Of a DNA stretch of 64,000 nt, positions 1 to 12,894 are shown one piece after another. Each line of letters opens with the position of its first letter. Within the stretch, counting starts at the first letter, position 1. This stretch comes from Lophius americanus (lineage: Eukaryota; Chordata; Actinopteri; Lophiiformes; Lophiidae): the NCBI GenBank assembly GCA_037951165.1, contig JBBDHG010000443.1, positions 93,501 through 157,500 on the forward strand, in the 5' to 3' direction. Under the pieces are notes generated by a model, which worked only from the letters and a program-made list of their open reading frames with translations, made no database searches and was not told the origin of the DNA. The position numbers and the translations under genes were made by a program.

Positions 1-2440
1 GAAATGTGAAATATTTCCCGCTTTTTCACTGGATGCAGTGGAAAAACTGTTAATTCCAAGTTTCGTCTTCATCTTGTGCTTAAGGTTCGCTCAAGTACCG
101 CTGCCGAAATGTGTTCTTAAAGAAAGCCAAGTCCATCCTTTATGCTTCAGCTGTAAAAAACAAAAAAGGAAAAGCAAATATTGTCACAGCCAGAGAAAAG
201 GAGGAGAGAGTGCACCTTCAAGTCTTTCATTAAAGTTCTGACGCTCCCCAGTTAATCCTTGCTGTACGTAGAACAAAAACCCCAACATTCAACTACTTCA
301 AAAAAAAAACAACAAGCAGAGAAAGAGAGAGAGATAGAGAGGGGAAGAGGATAGAGGGAGAGAGAAAGGGTTAGTGATGGGGCAGGGAGGGGGGGGGTGG
401 GGGTGGGGGGTGGCCTGATCGCTACATATTCATATTCCTATGCAGGCGTTATCACTTAAAAGGCTTTCTAATTACAACAACAAGACAAAAACTCCTTGGA
501 TTCCTTCCAGACCAGCTAAATGATAAAATAAGCTCGCACTCTCTCTCCTTCTTAATCTCTGCAAAGCACCTTGGAGCCTCATCTCCCAAATACAGGCCAA
601 TGAATGTGAAAATGCCATTTAGAGATGCAGGTGTGACATTTGATAAGAAACTTCTGGATTAAATATGTTCTGCTAATGAGGAGCCCGGCTACCCCATCAG
701 GGCAAACTATTGGTGGGATTGTGCGAGCGCTGATAACGCTCCGCACGCAAAAACATCCAAATTCATTATTAATAAACAGCCGCGGCCTCTCTATCACACA
801 GAAAGTCTGGATCCTTCAGCAGGAAGAGACGGGGACGCCGCGTCTCATTAGGAGAGGCTAAGGAAGAGAAGGGGGGAGGCTTCATATTTAGATGTTGTTT
901 TGGAGTGGGGGGGGGGTGGGGGGTGTGCACATTTCAAAGGGCGCATTGAATGCTGGAACAAAAGTGTGTAAAGTTTCAGGGGATCTGGCACAGCCAGTGT
1001 AATTCTCTGACTCTGACAGAGGAGAGGGGGAAGCAGGCTAAGCCAGTGGTGCAGCAGACTGGGAAGTCCCCGGCCCCAGCTTGACATTTAGAACGATTTG
1101 GAGAAGATTAAAGCCGTATTACTGCTGTAGTCCGTAATGTGGCTCTGTAATGAGGTGCGGGTGCATTAGCGTCCCGTGAAAGTTAGCGCCCGCTCGGATC
1201 TTTAAGGGAAAAAGCCGCGGCGTGAGCGCGGTTTCAGAGAGAACACCGTGGTCATCTCCAGCGACGGAGAGGGACCCCAGGGGCCTGCCGGTGGAAGCCA
1301 CTGTAGATGACTTGTCAGTCTAAACCAGCTTAGTTCAGCCAGCCAGGAAAGTGTCTAAGTGACAGGCAGCACTTTGTTATTCGGACCAGTAACTGGAGCG
1401 CCGTGTCTGCAGCCCGGAAATATTTCACATTCAAGTAGAAATTACAAATGGAATGTTATTTCAGGCCCTGTGCATCTTTTTTTTTTCTCAAACTCAAAGG
1501 ATAAAAACAGTTTGTGGAATTCTGCCAGCTCTGTCGTTATTTTTGGCCTGGTGTTTTTTTTTTCTTTTTCGTTTTTTTCCTGCTGTACACAGTTAGAAAA
1601 AAAAAAGAAAAAAAAAGAAAAGAAAAGAAAAGGGAGGGACGGCGGTGCCAATTCTAAATCCAGCCACGCTTCTTCAAAAAAGAAGAAGAATATTCAAAAA
1701 GGCGTCGATGCGTGTGTTATCTGCACTAAATAAAAACACAGGTAACTCCGCGCGTTAGCGTGTGCAAATGAAGGTGAGGTGTCGTCGGTCCGTCTGAACG
1801 GAGTCTTTATGATGTTAATTGCTTGTTAGCGTAATTTTCCGGCCGCCGCTATCAAGCGTGAGAAGTTCAGAGACCTGCTGTTAACCGAGAGTCGGCGCCG
1901 TGGCAGCGTTTCAAGAGCTCCCAAACAGGACGGCCGGCGATAACGAACAGGTGATGGGGCCCGATGCCCATGGCGGCAGGATATTGCAAAGACAATTGAA
2001 TTGGTGGGGGAGAAATGAATCTTCTGGACAGCATATCAAATGTTAAAACAACACACATTGCACGCAATTTGCTTATGTAGGAGGGTGATAAAGTGTGCTT
2101 ATTTAAAAGATAAACAAAGGGGGGTCCGGTGCGGTAAATTGCGCGCGTGTGTTTATTCCCTATGAGTAACGCCAGAGGTTTATGGTCCCAGACACGGGCG
2201 TCGGTACTTTATGGCTCCTCTGTTTGTGTGATAGCAGTATTTATGACATTGGGATTTATGCGCTGGTGCATTCACTCCTGCTGGTGGTCTGTGTTTAAAT
2301 GCACTTCAGTTGATTTGGTGCTTGAGAGCAGGTTGGTTTAAGCAAGAGGTCAGCTTCATCACCAGCGTCATCATCGTCGCCTCTGAGCTTCAAGCAAGAG
2401 TCCGGCTTCCCAAGGTTAGATCTCAAAGTCCAAGACGTCT

Positions 2441-2522
2441 CCTCCTCGCCTCTCCTCGCCTCTCCTCGCCTCTCCTCGCCTCTCCTCGCCTCTCCTCGCC
2501 TCTCCTCGCCTCTCCTCGCCCC
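2441..2522. repeat. 10-bp minisatellite (TCTCCTCGCC)n
   Basis: About eight near-perfect copies of TCTCCTCGCC in the zfpm2 intron, extended on both sides by degenerate copies. It creates artificial open frames on both strands. Confidence 0.9.
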
Positions 2523-4859
2523 TACTCTCCTCCGCTCCGGCATTTCCTCCGTCCTCCGCTCTCCCCTTGCTGCTCGTGCCCCGTTTAGATTTAAACAGCA
2601 AACATAAAATGTGTCAGATAACCTACGAGCAGCTTTGGAGAGACTTGACTCCCAACATTATTTTAAAGACCGGATCTGAGAGCTCCGGCGCGGCGGTTCG
2701 GGAGCGATTATCTGTTGTGATCCCTCTCCATTGCAACCAAAAGTCATTCATCTGCCGATCCTCCGCCCACCCGGCCCCCACCCACCCTTGCAAACACATG
2801 CAGCCGATGCAAAAGGCAGACCCCTAATCATGTCGACACCGTGTGTCAGCGGCGTGGATGAGCGCGGCCTTGAGATGAGAGCGGCTCTGTAAACATGGGC
2901 AGGCAGAAGGGAGCTTCCCTCTTCCCCCCCACGCCGCTCCGAATAAGCAAAGGGAAGATTTAGGGATTTTGCCGGGACCCAACTTTGGAGTACGGGCTCA
3001 GGGTCTTTTTGGTTTTCCGGGGTGCCGCCTATGGGATATTGTTCTTAGCTTATGAAGTGCCGCCCGCCCTGTTATAAGCTGTGTCTCTTTTGTCAATAGT
3101 ATTACAGTTCCGGAGCCGAGTCCCGCCCCCCCTCCTCTTTTAACTCTTGACTATCCGCTGCGTCCTGCATTTGTCTACATATTCTGTCGTTGACCTTTGC
3201 TGTTGACCTCTAACACCCAGATAAAGCAGCAGAGTCGTTAGGAGGGACTCTTATAACGCCGCTGCCCTGACCTCTACACGCATTGAACTTTTTTTTCCCG
3301 TACCCCCCAGCCCTGTCGATGACGGACCAGTAAATCTAGTCTGCGTCAACTGTGCATTCCGTAAACAGCCTAATACAATAGGCTGCATAGACTGGGATGT
3401 ATATTAACAACAGTCAGCCGCGCTCTCTCTCCGCCGTCAGGATTCTATTATGGATCGCCGCCCCCCCCCCCGCCCCCTTGTTTTGATACAGCGGTAATTT
3501 AAAGACCGATCTTAATTGACTTATTTTTTTTTCTCCACGTGTCTGTCGGAGCTTGTGCATGCGCCGCACTAAGAGTCTTGTTTCTTTATTGGGCCACACA
3601 CAATGTACCGAGTTCAATTTTACCATTCATAATGAATGCAGCCTCGCCATTCAAATGCAGCCATAAGCACACAGCCGATAAGAATTTAATTAAATGTAGA
3701 TTAAAACCAAACAGGAAAACACACTGGCTGATAATTTTTTTATCACGTCCCCTGGTCATATTTTTTTCCCCCCCTCATACTTTCGACTTGTTCTTCCTTG
3801 GGCTACATCTTTTCAGCTTGCCAAAAGTGGCAAAAAAAAAAAAAAACACCTCACACATCTCACTGTGGCGCCGCGAGATTGTGTAAAATGCAAAGCGAGG
3901 GGCGGTCACACGATTAATCAGAATCCTCGTGTCTGGGGAGGATGGAGGCTGGCGGAGGATTTTGAGGAAGGAGGGGGGTGGTTAGTTGGGGGGGGGGGCT
4001 ACAGGGGTCCAACGAAGGAATTAGCTGCTTCACCCCCAAATTTGCCTCGTATTCCAAAGGACAATCTCGGCACTGTAGGCGAGGGGAAACGTATCTCGCT
4101 CTCTGCAGCAACAATTAAATATTTCCCACAATGCTGAATAAATGTCACCTTCAGTATCAAATTGTCCATACTTGCTAAACATGCTGTTACACCCAGTGCC
4201 TGGAAAACACGCCCGAGCAGAGACTAGCCACGATTCCAGATGTGGACCAAAGCCTCAGCTAGCATGCTGCAGCACGCGAGCAGGAGTCGCTTCACCGCCG
4301 GCGCTAATAGCGAGCCGAACCCAAACCAGCGAGGAAGAGGCGACGGCAGCCTCGTCAGGGATTTCCCACTGTTGAGACACCACAGCCTGGATGCTCAATT
4401 ATATATTAAACACGCTTTAAGAATAAAAGGTTTCCTCGTTGTGAGGATTAGGTGTTCTAATTATTATGAAAACTGAGAGAGAGGCCCTTCTTTAAAAATA
4501 AAGAAGAAGAAAAAAGAGAGTGAAGAGAATTCAGCCCAGTTCAGGTTGTTTCAAAGGAAAACGTCTCGCCATCTGTTGAGCAAATCATGAAAGATGTCGG
4601 ACAGCTGCCGGCGGAGACGTCCACCTGAATGACATGAAAGACAAGTTCTGCTCTTCAGATGAGACTTTTTTAATCAGAACTCATTTTCTGCACATGTGCA
4701 CCGGTTCTTAACCCCTGAACGTCCTCACCAGGAAAAAAAGAGAAAAATATGGAAAGTGTATTTATGTGCTTCTTTTATTTCTTTGGGACATTTATTCATT
4801 TAGTATCTAAGACAATCCTAATTAACCATAAAATGACAAATCGTTTGGTCACGCAGAAA

Positions 4860-5245
4860 AATGTCACGGTGAAATTTTGTGCTTCTTGGAAAACCGTCCA
4901 TTTCATTATATTGGCTCAACATTTTGGTTGATCGTCTTTTTAGAGAACCTTTTGACCATTATTAGACTTTTTTGGTTGTATGAACTTATATTAACATGTC
5001 AAAGAAAGTCCTACTTACCGACCAGGATTTTCTCTGTAGACATGATTCATGCCCCCTCCTCGGTGTCCCACAGGGCTCTGTCCTTGGCCCCTTACTCTTA
5101 CTCGCATATACATTCTGCTACTGGGTCACATTATAAACCGTTCCACTCAAATTCACGAAAAGGAGTGACTCAACAGGATCTAAACCAAACAGTTGAGCAG
5201 GGCATTAAAGGGTTAAATGGCGCCGAGATCCAGTGCAAATTATGA
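4860..5245 (+). mobile_element. LINE-derived repeat with reverse-transcriptase fragment
   Basis: At 5062-5105 one frame reads GVPQGSVLGPLLLLAYTF, the hallmark block of LINE reverse transcriptases (L2/CR1/Rex-like), but the catalytic YADD part is absent. The surrounding DNA, ending gttgagcagggcattaaagg, recurs at 62240 and 63640. Fossil, non-coding. Confidence 0.7.
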
Positions 5246-6139
5246 ATTGAAATGATTTTGTTCCACAGCATGAGCAGAAAGGTTGGAAACGTGGCGCCGG
5301 GGACATGGCGCCGGACTTCAGCGCCGGTGCCATTCCTGCCACCTCCACAACGGCTGACACCGGCGTGTCGGTGCCCGCCTAGCCGCCACGCTGGTGCTGC
5401 ATCTCAGTTCCAGTCTATTACCCTCATGCAGGCGATTGGCCTTTTCTGTGGGGAAAAGAGCAATTTCCTGTCGCAGTCTGTTTGATCAAGTGCTAAACCC
5501 TTGTGATCAATAGAGAGACAGATGTCGGCTCCAGATGGCCGCGCGGTGATACCTGGGGCAGCGCCGGGGCTTGCCAGGACGACAGAATGGCAATGAGCAA
5601 GGGCAGCGGCTGTGCTCCCGATGTCCCGGCCGCCGAGACACAATGTGACAAACGTAATTAGGCCTTTTAGCCGCAGATTATTTATTCCTCTCGCAAACCG
5701 ACGGAAAATTTAATTAGCACATACTTTAACTAATATGTGGAATTACAGGAGTTCAGAGACAAAGGGCATGCTGGGACGTCGGCGGTGTGTGTAACAGCGT
5801 GCGTCTGTATTCTCTCTGTTTATTGTTGTGCTGCTTGTAAATAAGAAACGGAGAGAGACGTTGGTGCCTTAAGGCTCAAATCTATAAGAATTCACGGAGG
5901 GAAATATCATGAATTCCTTTTCTTCCCGATCCGATCAATAATGTTGAATTTGTAAAATGGGTGACAGGTGCATCTCTCTGGCGCTCGGTCCGCCTGGAGG
6001 GGAGGAGAACCAGTGCCAGCACCAGAAGGCCATAACAGACCTTCTCCAAAGAGGAGAGACACAGGAGGAGAGAGGCGCCCGTTTTTTTTTAAACGGAAAG
6101 CATTTGCATTAGGGCTGGCATCCACCATACACCCCTGAA

Positions 6140-6141
<2 letters not shown>

Positions 6142-6178
<37 letters not shown>
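6142..6178. repeat. (AC)n microsatellite
   Basis: About 18 AC units. Confidence 0.95.
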
Positions 6179-6180
<2 letters not shown>

Positions 6181-6664
6181 TAGAGCTACACACAGACGCA
6201 CCGACTAGCCAGCCAGCCCATGTGGCGTAGGGCCGGAGCCATGTTGGAGGAACCACTGAGGCGCGTGGCGATGGCGCGCTGCTCTCCCAGGACAAAACCA
6301 GGCTCATGGACGTTGGCCCTCTGCCGTTCACCTGCTCCCACTGAGGCATTATGGGTAGGGGGACTGGGGCCACGAGGCCGCAGCTGGGTGGGATAGATGC
6401 TCAACACAGTGGCGCCCCGTCACGAGAGGTCTTCTGGTCCCATTAGCAGGGCTCGGTAGGGACTGTCCCCCGACCAGCCTGCCGCCGCAGCGGGGGCCGC
6501 AGTAAACACATGTCGACCGGCCACAACCAGGACACAGGCGCCGCTACCCGCAGAGAAGGAGGGCTAATAGAGAGCTGAGTGGGACAAACCTGTCCAAATA
6601 AAGAATAAAGCAGAGTGGAGAGGAGCCAGTCAGAGCTGTCCAGAACAGTCCACTCCACTGTGGA

Positions 6665-6666
<2 letters not shown>

Positions 6667-6745
<79 letters not shown>
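6667..6745. repeat. (GT)n microsatellite
   Basis: About 39 uninterrupted GT units in the zfpm2 intron. Confidence 0.97.
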
Positions 6746-6747
<2 letters not shown>

Positions 6748-9700
6748 AACTGCTCTCCCCTGCAGAAGTCTGTAGCTGTTATTGTCTCAGACTGATAACA
6801 TGATCTCAACAGCCCGACTCAGAACCTTTGGATTTACATTAGATAACAGATTTTATTATTTTTCTATGTGTGTGTGTGTGTTTATCTTAATATATTTAGT
6901 TATAAAAATACAACACATGTATGGGGCATCAATCTTAGCTCAATTTCAGCTCATGTCAGTGAAACAAATCACAACATCATAAACATTTACACGAGGAAAC
7001 AGAAATGTAAATATTAAAGCTCTTCTGGAACAGAAATAGCTGCTAATTCTAATTTCTATTTTTACGCCCTCCCCCAAAATTATAGCAATCAGGGCAAACG
7101 CCCCCCCTGCCAGTATCCATTTCCCAGTATTTCATAAAAAGAAAAAGGAAAAGAAAAGGCAGGAGGAAGCTGCTGTAGTTCCAGCGTTGAACCTTTCATT
7201 TCCACTCGGTGTAAAACGCTGAATCACATCATTTGTGGATCTTTCCTTGTTTGTGTCGAGTTCAAACAATCATAATTGTGTGTGGAGTGATATTCTTGGT
7301 TGCTGCTTTTATGTCTTTGTTCCCTCTTGAATGCACACCAATGAGAGAGCTTCCTCCTTTTCCTTTTTTTCCCTTTTTTTTCGAGGCTCCCCTGGGAGGA
7401 CTTTTTAATTTGTGGATTCTGACCTGCTCGGCGTTCGCTCGAGGCCGTCCATGAGCTCTCGGTGCAAAAAAAAAAAAAAAAAAAAAACACTTGATGCTAA
7501 AATTAGTCTGGATTCTGTGTGGAGCAAAAAAAAAAAAGAGGAAGAAGAAGAGGGGGACTCTGCTGGGTTTGAGATGTGTCGGGGCAGTGACAGCATTTAC
7601 TCAATTATATTTATTTGTTTATTTTCCATGCGAATAAAAGATGTCTTAGAAAGAGATTCTTGTTACAACAACAAAAAAAAAAAAAAAGTAGAATAAATAC
7701 AAATGGAATACAGCAAAAAAAAAGCGTTTCGCTGTATAATTTCCAGGCGAGGATTCAAATCCGAATAAGTTGAGAAGAAGGCCTTTTGTTTCTCCTGAGA
7801 GGAAGATGTTTTGCACTTACCTGCAGGGATGTACACGCAGACTGGATCCGGTGTCTGTCTGAGGCGTCTTCTGCATCACAGGGGCAGAAAACACCCACCG
7901 GCTGCGGCTTGAGCATGAGAAGAGTGCCTCCTGGTGGCCGGGAGCATGCATGAGCAGCAGGAGGCGGAGGGGGGGGGGGGTCCATATGTGTTCAGAACCT
8001 CAGTAAGGAGGAGAATAGTAGAGTCAGCTGATTCTAGTTTGGTGTAGGAACAATAACGGTAGGATTGTTTGACCCTGTGAATGATGTTCCAGCTCCCGTC
8101 TGACTCAGCGTTTTCCTTCCGGGCCATGACTCATCCTAATGTGTTGGACTCTGACGGTCCAGAAACAGTCCAAATATCTACCAGCATGCATGAGGAAGGG
8201 TTCCGTTTGGTGTTTGTCTGCTGTCAGGTGCAGATACAGATATTATTCATCCACAGGAGACGCTGAAGTTGACAGGGATGTTGTTTTTTGCGCCGTTTTG
8301 CCGCCGCCGTGATGGAGGTGGGTTAAATAAAGACGAGACATGCAGCTACTTGATATTCCTAGGTGCGAGGAGCTGCGTACCCGTTTGACCTGGAGGAGCT
8401 GGAGCTGATTTGAAGACAAGAAGAGTAGAGGTCTTTAATTACAACCCTGGCTGTGGCTTCAGGCACCACTAGTTTCACGTCACAATTAAGACCGGCAGTT
8501 AGCGGAGGGCCAGGGGACACGCATGAGACCTTTAAGGGCCGCGGTGGCTAATCCGAGAAAACCAAAAAAAGAAAAGAGCGAGCCCTCTTCTCGACAAAGA
8601 AAATGTTTTTGCTCTGGAGAGCTTAGAGAATGTTCTGCTTAGAGAACATGCTCACATGGGCAAATCCAGTGGTGGGCCCCGAGGGGCACAGACCCTTCTT
8701 CAAGACCTACAGCAGCCGTTATTCACGGAAAGCCCAATTTGAAATCTGAAAATCTGATCCTGATCCTCGCTGAACCGACATGAAGTACTCTCTTGTGTAT
8801 TTTTTATTTCATAAGCAAAGCACTGAAGTTGTTAATAATCCTTCCTCCTAAATGTTTACATCAACATATACGAATGTAAGTGCCGATTAAGTAGATAATT
8901 AAGACTAAAAAATATCTTTTAACGCATGCATTTTAAAGCAGCTTGGTTATTACTGTGTAATTACAGAAAAAAAAATGACCAAAGTAGCTGGACATGCATT
9001 CTAGAAAAAAAAACACAAGGTCTAATAAAATAATACTCAATCAAATAAAGACAAATGAGATCATGCTTTTAACATTTTGTGCCAAATGTGAAACAGAACT
9101 ATGAAAATATGAAATCCCAGTTCGAGATAGGTCCGATATATGAAGAATAACACTTCATTTACATCCCACTGTGTGGCTTTACTACTTCTGATTACATCCT
9201 CCACAGTCAATATTTAAATCATGTCTGGGGCGCCACCTGCAGGATTTCCATGGCCCATCAGAGGGTCGCAGCCCACAACTTTGGCATCGCTGACGACGGC
9301 CATAGATTTTCACACTTTTTTTTTTTTTAGTCTTCTCATGCTATGCTTGTATTAGTAGTAGAGCTAAAGACTCTGGTGCTCAAACTCTTGACTTTGCTCA
9401 AGTCGACTGTATTTCTGCACTAAACTCTCGTGAAAGCATAAATTACCTGTTTTAAAGAACTTCAGGTGTGAAAAAAAAATATGCGTTCCAGGCTATTTTG
9501 ATCAGCATTGATCAATACACGACCCGATACGCGGATACACCGCCCCTGCGATGCGTTCAGGTAACACCACTGGGAGCTCGGCCATTACTGGGAGCTTTCC
9601 CCAGCAGCTCCATCCAACCCATCCCATAATACGTGGCTGTGGTGCATTGGGACGGTGCTCCGGTGCTGTAATGGCCTCTGCAACAGTAATGTGTTTGGAC

Positions 9701-11192
9701 AGCTGGGAGAGGCAAGTGGTGATGTGTTTAACTACGCATTTTACAGCTAAACTATTAAAGAGTTGTGCTGTTTACACACCAACATTTGAATACCTGTCTT
9801 CAGGCCAGTTTAATTATCCGGGCCCTTCTGTTATTTCTGCCGCTTTGTTGTCTCTGTAGCCTTCTTTTTTTTTGCGCGAGGCGTGAGAGATTTGTTTGCG
9901 GCTTCATTAAGATATGGCGCTGGTGGCCGTTTGCAGGGAGCGGAGGAAAAATACGCCTTCCTGCTCAAGTATCTCCTGCGCCGCCGCTCACATGCGTTTT
10001 TCTCGTAAAGTCATTTAAAGTGAGAAAATTAAAAAATGTCCTGTGATGCCTGCACTTTGAAATCTCCTGGAGCTTTAGGCAAAGGGGAGGCGACACACCC
10101 CCTGTGATTCATCCTAAGACATTTGATTAGTTATAAGTACTTGGGTTGGGGTGAGGGGGGGGGTTTGCATTATAATTTTGTTTCATGAATTCCTTCATAT
10201 GTTCATCTTCAACTGCATGTTCAAATGAAGCATTAATCAAAGGGAAAAGAGGGAAGAGGGCATTCAGCCAGCAGAGCCAGAGTCTCCGGGTCTGGGTGAG
10301 CCGGTGGATGTGGTACTGAGAGACCGTAGGAAGCAGTGGTTTTTTAATTATCTGGACTACGTACAGGATGCGGTTTTTGATTGTTTTAATGAGGCAGCTG
10401 GCCTATTGTCTCCCCTTAATTCCTCCATTGTTTTTAGAATATGTCATAGTTCTTTATTCTTTTATCAGGTGCTCTGCAGGAGGATTTAAACAATGGCCCT
10501 CATTCCAACTGCATTGGCCACCGCACAAAGGCAGCTCACCGCAGACAGTTAGCAGGCAAACAAGCTCCCATCACAGCCCCCCCACCCCCCCACCCCACTC
10601 ACTTTCACCGCTTACGCTCCTGCTCTTTCGCTCTAACTCTTGACCCCCTCCCAGCTCACTCACCCTCATTCATATGGAATGCCGCCCGCCGCTGTCATAA
10701 GTGGCTCACCTGTGTTTCTGGGATTTAAATCACCACGGTATGTTTCCATTGGTCAGAACTCAACGTATGCATGGGCAAAAGCATTTGTTGGTGTGCAAAG
10801 GGTCCGTGTATCTTTTGGGGGTTTTTTTTGTTTGAGAAACTGATAAAATCAAGTTTTTTTTTTTCTTTTTTGATTAGAGATACAAAAACAATCGAAATTG
10901 CAAAAGCAAAAACTTTTTTCCTCTTTTGGGTGACCAAAGACGTTTGAATGATGGTAGAATATTCATATTCATCCCTTTTGATTATGAAAAAAATAAAACC
11001 ACTAGAGGACAGAGAGGAAAAAAGGGTCTTTTGGGGGGGGGGGGTGTCAATCATCTCCTCTTCCTCTAAAGCAGCGCTTTATTTCAAAGATATGAGGAGG
11101 TTAGACAAAGACTAAGGTCTTTTTCTCTTCATATGAATTACGTCAACAGCTCTGACACTGAGGTCATCGGATTCTAACCGCTGGTAAACACA

Positions 11193-11709
11193 CCGATCGG
11201 CCACAACATTAGGACCAGACACTGCTTCTAATGTTATGGCTGATCATAAATTCTTCGCAGCTGGACTCAGGTAGCAGTTTGAAGAAATATATGCTTGTAT
11301 CCCATGATAATTGATCGATTCATCTGTAGGCCGTCCTATCAGAACGATGAACGGTAATTTGGTCTATCAGCAGACTGACAGCCGCTAGCAGACACGCCTA
11401 CTTCCCGATCCACCCCGGTGCTGATGAGACACCGGCGCTACTGGTTTAGGTGGTTAAGTGTTCTAAAGATTTCAGGAGGCGTGATCTCTAGACTGCAACT
11501 CCGCATTTCTCAAGCAGCTTAACGACCACCAGTGTGGTGACACGGATCGTTGGAAGATGGGATGTTCTGATTGGTCCAGACTGATCACATGACAGTAGCA
11601 TTTAGGAACGGTATATTTTACTGTTTAGATCAGAAAACAGACATTTGAGGCTTTATTGTGTATATAAATGAATCGTTTACTGGTTGTAATGTTGTGGCTG
11701 ACTAGTGCA
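11193..11709. mobile_element. Non-autonomous foldback DNA element (about 515 bp)
   Basis: The left end reads gatcggccacaacattagga (11195-11214) and the right end, on the other strand, ctagtcagccacaacattac, forming imperfect terminal inverted repeats. A second inverted copy (tctaatgttatggctgatc) follows the left end at once. The same core occurs at 21786. No coding capacity seen. Confidence 0.55.
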
Positions 11710-11929
11710 TGTATTAGGGGGTACAATCGATATTAACAAGCTTTCAGAGCTGCTAATGTGTGTTTTTGTTTGTTTTCTAGCCATTTTATTTGTTCTCATT
11801 CGATAAGAAATGGAAAATCAAAACATTTTTTTTTTTTTATTTCTCTTATCCCTAGTATTAAAGTGCAGGAATCGTAGCATCGTCTTGTATTGGTTATTGT
11901 TTTAAAGTGGTTGTTTTTCTTCTTTTATT

Positions 11930-12030
11930 CCATCTATGTCCTATCTTCTGTTTTCAATGCGCTGACATAGAACAGCACTCCTAGTTTCATTGTGTTCTGT
12001 ACAATAACAATAAAGCTTCTTATTTCTTTA
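11930..12030 (+). mobile_element. Possible LINE 3' tail
   Basis: tgttctgtacaataacaata then aagc resembles the common fish tail 'gtacaatgacaataaag'. Short, so uncertain. Confidence 0.35.
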
Positions 12031-12862
12031 GTGAAAGGGAAAACCGCCCATTTTTCACGGGGGATTTTTGTTTTGCCGCAAAGATGCAGATGTTTGTAGA
12101 TTTCTAAATGGCTTGCATGTGATCAGTGATATGAAAACGTACATAGGAGGATTATATGAGCATCAAAATAACCTACAGATACAGAATTCTCAGACAAACA
12201 GCAGGATCCCTAACTCCTATGACAGTTCAGAACCTCTTCCTGCAGCCGGAGCACATCCATCTTGCTACCCGGTCTTGGTTGAGTGACTGTAACAAGTGCT
12301 GCCTCAGCGTTTTGTGCAGCTGGGTAAAAGTGGGGCACACGGTCCTAAAAACGGACTCCCAGCATGCTCAGACACAACAGCTGGATCTGCGGCGTGGTTG
12401 ACTGAAGGGGGTGTCAAATCGCAGTAAAACATTTTCATCAGGCATCCACATAATCTGCTTCGTCTTCAGCGGAGGAGAGCGCGCAATATCTTTTGATTCA
12501 GACAGATCCAGAAAACACTGATTTGTATCTGGGCGTCGGGGCCCGTTTCATAATTCTCTTTGAAAGCCGAGCGCATCTCAATTCAAAGATCCATTCGGAG
12601 GGAGCGGAACTTTTGTGGCTGGGCACTGCGATGTATTCCCCCCGCCATTGTCAGTGGCAGTTTGAATCTACCTTGATGGTAACTTGGGCAGACAGTGGAG
12701 AGGAGTTTTGTTATTTTAATTAGGAGATAAAAATTCAAAGGGGCCTCTCCAGGCAGTGTGTGGTATGACAGAATCAAAACGATGAAGAGGAGCGGCCTGA
12801 AGTGTGTGTCTCGTCACAGCAGATTGGCCGACAGATAGGCACTGCTCTTTTAAAGTGGCGCT

Positions 12863-12863
12863 G

Positions 12864-12890
<27 letters not shown>
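12863..12890. repeat. (CA)n microsatellite
   Basis: About 13 CA units. Confidence 0.9.
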
Positions 12891-12894
<4 letters not shown>

